Positions 12,486-20,076 of a DNA stretch of 20,791 bases are shown here, in pieces (within the stretch, counting starts at the first letter, position 1; each line of letters begins with the position of its first letter). Made by a program: the position numbers and the translations under genes. Under the pieces are notes generated by a model. The model searched no databases, was not told where the DNA came from, and saw only the letters and a program-made list of their open reading frames with translations. Origin of the DNA: Deltaproteobacteria bacterium UBA7527 (GTDB lineage: Bacteria > Desulfobacterota > Syntrophorhabdia > Syntrophorhabdales > Syntrophorhabdaceae). Location: positions 17,345 to 38,135 of the forward strand of contig DLMV01000013.1 of NCBI GenBank assembly GCA_002478225.1, written 5' to 3'.

Positions 12486-14778
12486 CCAGAAGCGTATCGA
12501 TCTTCCTGATAATGACCGGGTCTTCCTCGGTCTCCCTTATATCCATCAACAGTTGCTTCGTATTCTCGCCGAAGATAAGATAGAAGAACTCTATCGCTTT
12601 TAACCGCAATTGCGTATCGCCTATCTCGCCAAGCGTATTCATGATGGCGATCATTGCCTTCTTTTTTCCGGTCAGCCCGATCCCTTTTATCACAAGGTCC
12701 CTGATCTCCAGAACGTTTTCCTGCTTCAGATGGTGCAGGAGGGGATTGATCATATTCCTGTCCTGGATATCGACGAGCAGGGCAATGGCCCTTCTTCGTT
12801 TTTCGATATCTTCGGAATAGAGGAACTTGAGAATAGGCTGCACGTCAATGCCCTTGCCTTCTCTTTTTGCCTTCTCAAGGAAATGTGATGTTTCCCCCAT
12901 AAGGTCAATGATGCTGCCGAGGACAAGACCCATCTCTTCTTTGGTAAAAACCATATGGTCTTTCCATCTTTCGATCGCATTCAACGCTTCCTTATCAAGG
13001 AATGTTCCGTTCATGAGGGAATTCTTCAGGATGTTCCTGACCCTTTTCTTTTCCTCGAACTGATCGAGCTCGAGGATCTTATAGAGAGGCTCTCTCAGAA
13101 ATCTGCTCGTCAATGAATAATAGGTCGATCCGAGAGATTCCGTTTCCTTCACAATATCTTTTTCTTTCAGGATGCTGATGTGGTCCATGATGCCGGTATG
13201 GCTCTGTGCGGTCTCGCAGATGATATCTTCTATCGTGTACCGCTGAAGGATATTGTCTTGCCTGTCAACGAAGACCGAAAGTATGTTCCTGAATTCAAAC
13301 GTATCCCTTGCACGCTTCAACAGGTCTGAAAGAACCTTCTCTATGCTCATATTTGCGTGGAGCAGCTCAAATTCAATAGGCTTATAATGCTCGCCTGTGT
13401 TCCAGAAGATCTTCTCCTCCCCGTATGCATCGATTACCTTCGCGCTATCCGGCGGCTTTACCTCGCAGATCGCAGATGTGCTGGCGCCATTGAAGGTCTG
13501 ATACCATTCAAAGAACGTATCCCTGTCGCCGGAGATGATAAGGTAGACATTTTTGTGGCCCATGCAGAACATAAAGAACCTTTCCAGTTTCTCCTTCTCG
13601 TCCGGATCCATATATATAAGCCTTTCACAGGCATCAATAATAAAAAAACAAACGTCTTTTCTGAGAAGCTCCATACATATCGAGATGATGTCAACCTCTT
13701 TGTAATCCTGGATATTGCTTCGCCTGCAGATGACGTCCCGTATCTCGCTCGTCGGGTTAGACCAGAGCTCGCAGTAGAACACGTTGGGGCTCATCCTTAG
13801 GATCTGAGGAACAAGAAAGGAATTCAGCAATGTTGTCTTTCCGGTAGACGCCTCGCCTACAACAAGGACGTAGCCGAAATCAAAGAGCTTATCCAGAAGC
13901 AACGAAGCCTCATCCCACCTTTTGAAGGGCGGTCCATCGTATTCATCGTAGGGAGAGAATTTCGGGACCTCAAAGACCTCCCTGCCCTGGTGAAAATCGC
14001 CCGCAATGTCCCAGATGATCTCCTTATACTGAAAACCGAACCGGCCGTTGACGTTGTTTTTGAACTTGTTGAACATATTCCCGATGTATCTTCTTGCGTT
14101 TTCGAGGACATGGAGCTCGTAGGGGGTCAGCGCGCTGTATTTTATCGAGATAACCCCCTCTTTGCTGTCGATATCGATAACCGCCTCATTTGGCCTCAGT
14201 ATCAGCTGCGGATCGCTGTATCTTTTCAGCCCCAGATAGCGGATATCGGAATAGAACATATCAACGAGGAGGTGGCAGAAATTAAAGATACACTCGAATA
14301 CCTTCGTATTCCTGATAATAGCCTTGGAGTGATCGTCGGTGATCTCCCACTCGATCGGGATCTTTTTTACGATATGTGAAAGGCTCAGGTGGTTGATGAT
14401 CTCTACGGCGCTCTCCGGGATATCGAGCTTTCGCGCTATTTCGTAGTTCAGAAAAACTTCCTTGTGCCGGACATCCACGCTGTTCAGGATATCTCTGTTC
14501 AATGCCCATTCAAAATCCCTGACATGACCCGCATCGTGTAGGTAGATGGTGCAAAGGAGCGCGAAGACCTCGCCGGAGAACATCTCTTCTGTACGGTCTT
14601 TGGGGTCCGGTATGATCCTCTCGATCAATTTTTTTAAGACTTCGACATGCTCATTCACAGGCGATTCGATGCGGGGGAAGATCGTCTCTTCACAGAATGC
14701 CTTGAGGTTCAGAAATCGCTGGTGGAGTTTCAGCTCCCTTTCCTTGTCCCTGAGAACATCTTCCAGTCTTGCCTTCAT
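12463..14778 (-). CDS. HD phosphohydrolase-like / P-loop NTPase / HEAT-repeat protein, function unknown
   Basis: This large multidomain protein has 771 aa from the ATG at 14778; an upstream in-frame TTG at 14826 would overlap secF. The N-terminus (about 25-180) is HD-like: SPVNEH44VEVLKKLIERI, YLH81D82AGH, NHLSLSH near 130-135 and D173 in HLLVDMF supply the usual metal ligands. A P-loop NTPase follows, with Walker A VVGEASTGKTTLL (G308 to T315) and Walker B FFIIDACE (378-385), resembling STAND/AAA-type switches. A probable winged-helix segment follows, then C-terminal HEAT-like helical pairs (about 650-765; RRRAIALLVDIQDRNMINPL and similar). There is no signal peptide or membrane segment. It starts 17 nt after secF on the same strand and may be read through from it. 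I cannot name a function; the layout suggests a nucleotide-dependent sensor or effector. Confidence 0.75.
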   Translation of the reverse strand: MKARLEDVLRDKERELKLHQRFLNLKAFCEETIFPRIESPVNEHVEVLKKLIERIIPDPKDRTEEMFSGEVFALLCTIYLHDAGHVRDFEWALNRDILNSVDVRHKEVFLNYEIARKLDIPESAVEIINHLSLSHIVKKIPIEWEITDDHSKAIIRNTKVFECIFNFCHLLVDMFYSDIRYLGLKRYSDPQLILRPNEAVIDIDSKEGVISIKYSALTPYELHVLENARRYIGNMFNKFKNNVNGRFGFQYKEIIWDIAGDFHQGREVFEVPKFSPYDEYDGPPFKRWDEASLLLDKLFDFGYVLVVGEASTGKTTLLNSFLVPQILRMSPNVFYCELWSNPTSEIRDVICRRSNIQDYKEVDIISICMELLRKDVCFFIIDACERLIYMDPDEKEKLERFFMFCMGHKNVYLIISGDRDTFFEWYQTFNGASTSAICEVKPPDSAKVIDAYGEEKIFWNTGEHYKPIEFELLHANMSIEKVLSDLLKRARDTFEFRNILSVFVDRQDNILQRYTIEDIICETAQSHTGIMDHISILKEKDIVKETESLGSTYYSLTSRFLREPLYKILELDQFEEKKRVRNILKNSLMNGTFLDKEALNAIERWKDHMVFTKEEMGLVLGSIIDLMGETSHFLEKAKREGKGIDVQPILKFLYSEDIEKRRRAIALLVDIQDRNMINPLLHHLKQENVLEIRDLVIKGIGLTGKKKAMIAIMNTLGEIGDTQLRLKAIEFFYLIFGENTKQLLMDIRETEEDPVIIRKIDTLLAKLPVSS

Positions 14779-14794
14779 AGAGGTATTATGAAGA

Positions 14795-15703
14795 TCAGCG
14801 GAGCTGTCTTCTCCAGAGGAATACAATGGGGCTTGCGATAAATATCGATGAGTATGTCCCTATGAGCACACCGATAAAAAGGGCAAAAGCAAAATCAAAG
14901 AGCACCTCGCCGCCGAGGAAAAGGATCGCGCCGATAGTGATTGCGGTCGTCAATGACGTTATGAGGGTCCTGCTCAACACCTCGTTTATGCTGAAATTGA
15001 TCACCGAAGCGAGATCGGATTTTGCTTTCATCTTGGTCATGTTCTCCCGGATCCGGTCAAAAACGACGACGGTGTCGGTGAGCGAATACCCCGCTATGGT
15101 CAGAAGCGCGGTAATGAAGAGGATATTCATCTCCCTGTTGAAGAGGTAGAATATTCCGAGGAGCACAAGTACATCATGGAAGGTGGCGATCGTGGCTGCG
15201 ATCCCAAAGATAAAGGTGAATCTCCAGGCAATATATATGACGATGCAGACAAGAGCGATAACAAGGGCAATGATCGCATCCTTCTTCAGCGCTCGCCCTA
15301 CGGTGGAGCCGACCATATTGCTTCCGACTATTTCTAACTTCTTGTCCTGCAATGTCCCGGCGATGTGCCTGCCTATTGTATCCTGAACCCTCTCCTTTTC
15401 TGTGTCGGACATCTTCGTCTTGATGAGGAACTCATTCGTCCCGCTTACTTCCTGTATCTGCACGTCATGGAGGCCGCTTCCGGTGAGTGCGCTCCTTAAG
15501 TCCCCTATGGACACCTTCTCGCTGAATTTGACCTGCAGCTGCGTCCCTCCCGTGAAATCGACGCTGAGATTCGCTTTCCCCAAAGAGACCATGATGAAAC
15601 CGATACAACCCAGGACGACAAGCACCAGGGAAAATATAAAGGCCTTGTTCCGCAGCCCGATAAAATCTATATTCGTCTTCTTCGTTATCTCTACAAATTT
15701 CAT
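14795..15703 (-). CDS. secF: Protein translocase subunit SecF
   Basis: This 302-aa inner-membrane protein is an RND-related subunit of the SecDF complex, which uses the proton gradient to pull exported proteins across the membrane after SecYEG. The N-terminal transmembrane helix (about 23-43) is followed by the signature VDFTGGTQLQVKF. A periplasmic domain and five C-terminal helices follow, with the conserved GYSLTDTVVVFDRIREN. The length is normal. The ATG overlaps the secD stop by one base (TGATG), so translation is coupled. It ends 17 nt before the start chosen for the HD-NTPase gene. Confidence 0.96.
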   Translation of the reverse strand: MKFVEITKKTNIDFIGLRNKAFIFSLVLVVLGCIGFIMVSLGKANLSVDFTGGTQLQVKFSEKVSIGDLRSALTGSGLHDVQIQEVSGTNEFLIKTKMSDTEKERVQDTIGRHIAGTLQDKKLEIVGSNMVGSTVGRALKKDAIIALVIALVCIVIYIAWRFTFIFGIAATIATFHDVLVLLGIFYLFNREMNILFITALLTIAGYSLTDTVVVFDRIRENMTKMKAKSDLASVINFSINEVLSRTLITSLTTAITIGAILFLGGEVLFDFAFALFIGVLIGTYSSIFIASPIVFLWRRQLR

Positions 15704-17295
15704 CAGATGCTCAAGCTCCTCGGTTTAAACTTCATAATGATCCAGTCATATATCGCTTTCGACCCGAACACAGCGGTGAACAAATTAATGATAACCCCGA
15801 TGCTCAGGGTAACAGCAAAACCCTTTATAGGGCCTGTTCCGAACATGAAGAGGATGAAGGTCGTGATAAGCGTCGTGATGTGTGAGTCGAAGATCGTGAC
15901 CCACGCCTTGGCATACCCTGAGTCAACAGCGGCCCTCACGGTCTTTCCAAGACGCAGTTCTTCCCTGATCCTCTCAAAAATAAGAACATTGGAGTCAACT
16001 CCCATTCCCATGGTCAGAATAATGCCTGCTATGCCGGGCAAGGTCATCGTCGCCTTCAGCGCGGTAAAGGCGCCAAGAAGATAAAGGAGGTTCAAGAAGA
16101 GGGCGATATCGGCGATAACGCCTGAAAAGCGGTAGTAGTAGATCATAAAGACAACAACAAGGATGGCGCCCAGAATGGCTGCCTGTACGCCTTTTTTGAT
16201 CGAATCCTGCCCGAGCGTAGGGCCGATGGTGATGTTCTGCATAACCTTCACCGGTGCCGGAAGCGCGCCGGCCCGGAGCACGATCGCGAGGTCCTTTGCC
16301 TCGTCCATCGTGAAGCCGCCGGTGATCGACGCCTTGCCCCCTGATATCCTCTCTTTGATAACGGGTGCAGAATAGACAGTGTTGTCGAGTATTATGGCGA
16401 GCCTCTTTCCGACGCTCTCAGCGGTTATCTTGTCGAATATCCGCGCCCCTTCGCTGTCGAACTCTATAGCGACATAAGGCTCGTTCTTGAACTCCCCGCC
16501 GATCTTCACCATCGCATCGGTCAGAAGCTCCCCGGTGAGCAGCGCCTGTCTTTTGAGAAGGATCGGCACGGTTGTGTAAATGCCTGTATCCCTGTTTCTC
16601 GTTCTCATCGTGAGGACTTCGCTGCCGTCGGGAACAGATCCTCCCTGAAACCTCATGACGTTCTCTTCATCGACCAGCTTGAATTCAAGCTGGGCAGTCT
16701 TGCCGATCAGCTCCAGCGCCCTCTGGGGATCTTTGATGCCCGGCAATTGCACAAGTATCTGGCTTTCCCCCTGCTGCACGATGACCGGCTCTGTAACCCC
16801 GAATTGGTCTATCCTGTTCCGTATCGTCTCAAGCGCCTGCCTCACCGCATTCTCTTTTATTCCCGCAATCTCTTTTTCCGGCAGGAGGAACGTGAGCCGC
16901 AGAGCGTCTCCTTCCGGTCTTGAATCTCCGGCCTTCAGATCCGGAAATTCCTTGCCTATAAGATTGTAAAGCTTATCTTTCTGCTCTGCCCTTATTGAGA
17001 TCGAAAACGTGTTTTCATGCTTGTCGAGCGCCAGGAACCGGACCCCGTCGCGGATCATGGCATCCTTGAGCGCGCCCAGCTTCCTGTCGACCATGTTCTG
17101 CATCAGCTTCACCGTATCAAGCTCAAGCAGGAGGTGCATACCGCCTTTCAGGTCAAGCCCGAGATGTATCTTGTCGGAGGGGAGATATTTTTTTAATGTC
17201 CCCTGCGGCTCCATAACGTTCGGCATACAGAATATGACGGATATGATCACAAAGATCAGGACCAGGGTAAATCTGAACTTCAACGATTTAAGCAC
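15703..17295 (-). CDS. secD: Protein translocase subunit SecD
   Basis: This 530-aa inner-membrane partner of SecF in post-SecYEG protein export starts at a GTG preceded by GAGGG (17302-17306) at good spacing. An N-terminal helix (about 7-25) is followed by the family signature HLGLDLKGGMHLLLELD. A large periplasmic P1 domain comes next, and then a transmembrane block that includes GMGVDSNVLIFERIREEL. The length and motifs are normal. No yajC is adjacent; the gene upstream is an unrelated secreted protein beyond a repeat. A clear promoter lies 40-66 nt upstream. Confidence 0.96.
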   Translation of the reverse strand: MLKSLKFRFTLVLIFVIISVIFCMPNVMEPQGTLKKYLPSDKIHLGLDLKGGMHLLLELDTVKLMQNMVDRKLGALKDAMIRDGVRFLALDKHENTFSISIRAEQKDKLYNLIGKEFPDLKAGDSRPEGDALRLTFLLPEKEIAGIKENAVRQALETIRNRIDQFGVTEPVIVQQGESQILVQLPGIKDPQRALELIGKTAQLEFKLVDEENVMRFQGGSVPDGSEVLTMRTRNRDTGIYTTVPILLKRQALLTGELLTDAMVKIGGEFKNEPYVAIEFDSEGARIFDKITAESVGKRLAIILDNTVYSAPVIKERISGGKASITGGFTMDEAKDLAIVLRAGALPAPVKVMQNITIGPTLGQDSIKKGVQAAILGAILVVVFMIYYYRFSGVIADIALFLNLLYLLGAFTALKATMTLPGIAGIILTMGMGVDSNVLIFERIREELRLGKTVRAAVDSGYAKAWVTIFDSHITTLITTFILFMFGTGPIKGFAVTLSIGVIINLFTAVFGSKAIYDWIIMKFKPRSLSI

Positions 17296-17334
17296 TCACT
17301 ACCCTCGTTCTTGGGATTGAAAAAACATATGCAA

Positions 17335-17361
17335 ATTATAATCATATGACGGTTTTGTCAA
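17335..17361 (-). promoter_or_regulatory. Promoter of secDF
   Basis: On the minus strand, perfect TTGACA (17356-17361) and perfect TATAAT (17335-17340) are separated by 15 bp, shorter than the optimal 17. The predicted start is about 30 nt before the secD GTG. It is the only promoter seen between the envelope operon and secD. Confidence 0.6.
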
Positions 17362-17387
17362 GAGAATTTTCTCACAATACTCGTCGC

Positions 17388-17490
17388 TCGATACTAGATG
17401 CTGGATGCTCGCCAGGAGCATTTCAACGATGTTCGAGGAACGAGGAACATGTTTTTTGACCAGTATCTAGCATCGAGCATCCAGCATCAT
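17388..17490. repeat. Heptad palindrome F upstream of secD
   Basis: The left arm has TCGATAC, TAGATGC, TGGATGC (17388-17408). The right arm has GTATCTA, GCATCGA, GCATCCA, GCATCAT (17463-17490). The centre contains GTTCGAG, GAACGAG, GAACATG in phase (17431-17451). The segment GAACATGTTTTTTGACCAG matches palindrome D in inverted orientation, apart from one substitution and one extra T. Confidence 0.8.
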
Positions 17491-17516
17491 TCTCGCCTGA
17501 CGACTTACAGGTTTTT

Positions 17517-17547
17517 GCTGACCGCTGATAGCTGACAGCTGATCGCT
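17517..17547. repeat. GCTGAYM heptad array
   Basis: Four tandem 7-bp units (GCTGACC, GCTGATA, GCTGACA, GCTGATC) plus GCT end exactly at the TAA stop codon (17548-17550) of the neighbouring reverse-strand gene. This is a different unit from palindrome F, only 26 bp away. Confidence 0.75.
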
Positions 17548-18351
17548 TTACTTCGTAAATCCGAAGAGCGTCTGTCCGCGGACAGAGTACAGGCTCAGCA
17601 TGCCGTTATCGATCGCGAAGATCATCGTTGTGGAACCCTGATCGTTGACGCGCCGTCCTGTTTTAATAACTGTATAGCTCCTGTTGAAATTTAGAGAGAC
17701 AGATACCTTGTCCTTGTAGTCAGGCGTTACGTTGTTAAGGTTATAGCGGATGCTTATATCGTGAAGGGCGCTGAAGTCGTTCCTGATCGATCTGTCATAT
17801 TCCACCTTTTCGCCGGTAAACGAATCGTTCACATAGGACATGAAGCTCCCTGAGGCCTTTCCCTGATATGCATCGATCATTTTGTCCATGACATCTCTTA
17901 CGGCATTATAGAGAGACCTGTCAATGATGGTGATCCCTTTAAAAGTGTTGTCAATGTTGTTCGTACCGCCCTTTGCATTGGTTATCCGTATAAAGAGACC
18001 ATAGGTGGTCCCTTTCTGTGCCCTGAAGCTATAACGGAACGTATTGTCCTGAGCGACCTTGACCTTCCTCCATGTGCTTCTGCCGTCGATGCTCACCTCG
18101 ACTGCCTGCATTTTCTCGGCGCCTGCTATCTTGCCTGCTATAGCAACCTTCCCGCCGGGCAGCAGTTCCCTGAAGATGGAGATCTTCTTCTCTGTATCAG
18201 GCACCATCTTTTTATTTATGTACAGGTATTCAAGCCTGATGTCTTCGGGCTTTTCCGTTGAGGCCGCAAAGGACTCCGGAGAAAAGGGGATCCAGCACAA
18301 CACGAAAAGGAAAACAATGCCGGCAATGCCTGAAATGGCCTTCCATAACAT
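17548..18351 (-). CDS. Secreted protein with NTF2-like C-terminal domain
   Basis: The protein has 267 aa from the ATG at 18351. This start is preferred over the ATG at 18381 because GGAGGAG (18358-18364) sits 6 nt before it. A signal peptide (1 to about 29, MLWKAISGIAGIVFLFVLCW, cleavage near SFA-AS) sends it to the periplasm or cell surface. The middle part (about 30-145) looks like an Ig/Fn3-type beta-sandwich (VEVSIDGRSTWRKVKV, TYGLFIRITNAKGG). The C-terminal part resembles an NTF2/SnoaL-like fold (SLYNAVRDVMDKMIDAYQ to LFGFTK). Its last 55 or so residues resemble part of the partial protein at the right edge of the window. It is the last gene of the envelope operon, 31 nt after the barrel protein. 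The specific function is unknown. Confidence 0.7.
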   Translation of the reverse strand: MLWKAISGIAGIVFLFVLCWIPFSPESFAASTEKPEDIRLEYLYINKKMVPDTEKKISIFRELLPGGKVAIAGKIAGAEKMQAVEVSIDGRSTWRKVKVAQDNTFRYSFRAQKGTTYGLFIRITNAKGGTNNIDNTFKGITIIDRSLYNAVRDVMDKMIDAYQGKASGSFMSYVNDSFTGEKVEYDRSIRNDFSALHDISIRYNLNNVTPDYKDKVSVSLNFNRSYTVIKTGRRVNDQGSTTMIFAIDNGMLSLYSVRGQTLFGFTK

Positions 18352-18357
18352 CTTTCT

Positions 18358-18364
18358 CTCCTCC
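18358..18364 (-). promoter_or_regulatory. Ribosome binding site deciding the start at 18351
   Basis: GGAGGAG on the minus strand lies 6 nt before ATG 18351-18349 and inside the longer reading frame that begins at 18381. It indicates that the shorter, signal-peptide-bearing form is the real product. Confidence 0.75.
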
Positions 18365-18382
18365 GCTATCAACCTTACCATC

Positions 18383-20056
18383 TCAGTACTGGATGTTCAG
18401 GCCCATGGTAACGCTGTTCTCCCTGAAGCTCCGTGATTGAGTAGAAAAACGAAAATCGTTGACGAAGGTTTTTAAATAGATCATCCCTTCATTCAATTTT
18501 TTCAAAAACGGAGGTCTGTAATAGACATTGAAGGTACCGAAGGTCTTCGTGCTGTTATCTGTCCCTGCAGCGCTCTTTTCGAGCTTGTTCTGTCCTATCT
18601 TGAAATCCGAATTGAGTTTAAGCTTTGGGAACTCGAATCCCATCCCGAAAGAATATTCATAGATCTGGTCCTTCTCGAGGGCGAGGTCATCCCTTGCCGT
18701 CATGCCGCCAAGATACAATACGGGCTTCAGGACATAATCTTCCCCTATCTCATGCCTGCTGTTAAGTGACAGGTTGTAGGTATACTCCTTTGCCTGTCGC
18801 TGATCCTTTTCGGTGCTGTAGATCGTGTAGCCCACATTGGCATCGCTGTCGACGGGACCAAATCTATCCCTGTAACTCAAAGTTGTGATATGGTCTGCCG
18901 TGCTGATACTGGTCCCGCTTCCGGTACCGAATTTCCTATCGTACTTGTATGCGATATCGGCTGTTGCCGACTGCCTCCCTAACAGGTTCTTCAGCGTGAA
19001 GCCGAACTCCGGCGTATAGCTGTCTGTCCTGTATGCCTTCTGGCCATCAAGATTATCCCTGAACCACAGCAACCCGAGGTTCATCGTAATATCCTTTGTC
19101 ATGGTATAACGCCACTTCGATTTTATCTTTTCCCGGTCGGGCGTTGCGGAACCCAGAAGTGACTGGAATTCTGTCGAAACCTTCTCATATTCGAGCGACA
19201 CCCTGCTTGGTCCTCCTTCTCCGACCGCCTCGATCCTGCTGGCCGTTCCGTGCGTCCTCTGTTCGTTCTGCCCTTCTATTGTAGTTGGCGATACTGTTGT
19301 GCGGGACACCGAGAATTCCCCGCGGAACGTCAATCCCGGTATAGGTTTATATTCAGCGTCCAGGGTATAGTTATTGCCGTCATAGATGGGATCTGTGGAT
19401 GTGATCCTTGTTCCGGGCCTGTCCTTTGCCTGCACATAGCTGACACCCGCCCAGATATTCGGAGAGAAGTTCTGTTTGATCCTCATCCCATAAGCGGTTC
19501 GCTCAATCGCCCGCGTCTCAACTCCGCCCCAGATCGTGTCCCATCGCGGCAGCACGTACCCGTATACCATTGTGATCTCGGGAGAGTTTTTTTGTTCATT
19601 AAAATATTTGTATGAACCGCCTTTCACCGCCGTGCTTAACGAATACTGCGAAAAGGACTCGAAGGTATCACCGGCATTCACTGTATGGATCTTGTTCGTC
19701 ATCCTTCCCTGGATATTGGTCGGCGAGAAGGTGGCAACGTCATTCCTCCTGTCGTCGGTAGCCTTTAACCCGAAGTTAAAATTATATTCGAGTTCTTTTA
19801 CGGTTCCGTTTCCCGTAAAACCGAAGATGTTCAGATACCTCATCCCCCTTGTCAGCGACGACGAATCATCTCCACCGGGGCCGGTTATGTCGTTATACGT
19901 ATAGGAGAACTCATTCGAGAAGTGGATCTCGTTCTCGGCTGCATGGGCAGTGGCAACCAACGATAGGAACAGCGAGATGATAAGACATAAGAAAGATGCC
20001 GCAGGCACGCTAACGGGGAAACCGGTACAACGTTTTTCCGCATTGACAGATGTCAT
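18383..20056 (-). CDS. Outer-membrane beta-barrel protein
   Basis: The protein has 557 aa from the ATG at 20056, which has AGGAGGG 6 nt upstream (20063-20069); an earlier ATG at 20077 lacks such a site. A signal peptide ends near residue 39 (SLVATAHA-AENE). The remainder alternates polar and hydrophobic residues in many predicted strands with aromatic girdles (YTYNLSLNSRHEIGEDY, FGTFNVYYRPPF). It ends in GLNIQY, a C-terminal aromatic as recognised by the BAM machinery. No specific porin family is recognised. It is flanked in the operon by two secreted proteins that share a module, suggesting an envelope assembly or sensing function; this is inference. Confidence 0.8.
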   Translation of the reverse strand: MTSVNAEKRCTGFPVSVPAASFLCLIISLFLSLVATAHAAENEIHFSNEFSYTYNDITGPGGDDSSSLTRGMRYLNIFGFTGNGTVKELEYNFNFGLKATDDRRNDVATFSPTNIQGRMTNKIHTVNAGDTFESFSQYSLSTAVKGGSYKYFNEQKNSPEITMVYGYVLPRWDTIWGGVETRAIERTAYGMRIKQNFSPNIWAGVSYVQAKDRPGTRITSTDPIYDGNNYTLDAEYKPIPGLTFRGEFSVSRTTVSPTTIEGQNEQRTHGTASRIEAVGEGGPSRVSLEYEKVSTEFQSLLGSATPDREKIKSKWRYTMTKDITMNLGLLWFRDNLDGQKAYRTDSYTPEFGFTLKNLLGRQSATADIAYKYDRKFGTGSGTSISTADHITTLSYRDRFGPVDSDANVGYTIYSTEKDQRQAKEYTYNLSLNSRHEIGEDYVLKPVLYLGGMTARDDLALEKDQIYEYSFGMGFEFPKLKLNSDFKIGQNKLEKSAAGTDNSTKTFGTFNVYYRPPFLKKLNEGMIYLKTFVNDFRFSTQSRSFRENSVTMGLNIQY

Positions 20057-20062
20057 CAATAT

Positions 20063-20069
20063 CCCTCCT
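20063..20069 (-). promoter_or_regulatory. Ribosome binding site deciding the start of the barrel protein
   Basis: AGGAGGG on the minus strand lies 6 nt before ATG 20056-20054, and supports this start over the ATG overlapping the upstream stop codon at 20077. Confidence 0.75.
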
Positions 20070-20076
20070 GTATCCA

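Noticed and set aside
13357..13800. 147-aa plus-strand ORF inside the HD-NTPase gene
   Set aside because: It lies wholly antisense to the Walker-region coding sequence, and its composition matches an antisense translation.
17388..17490. Palindrome F as a rho-independent terminator
   Set aside because: The stem is long and imperfect, is not followed by a U-tract in either direction at the proper place, and the same structure occurs inside coding sequence.
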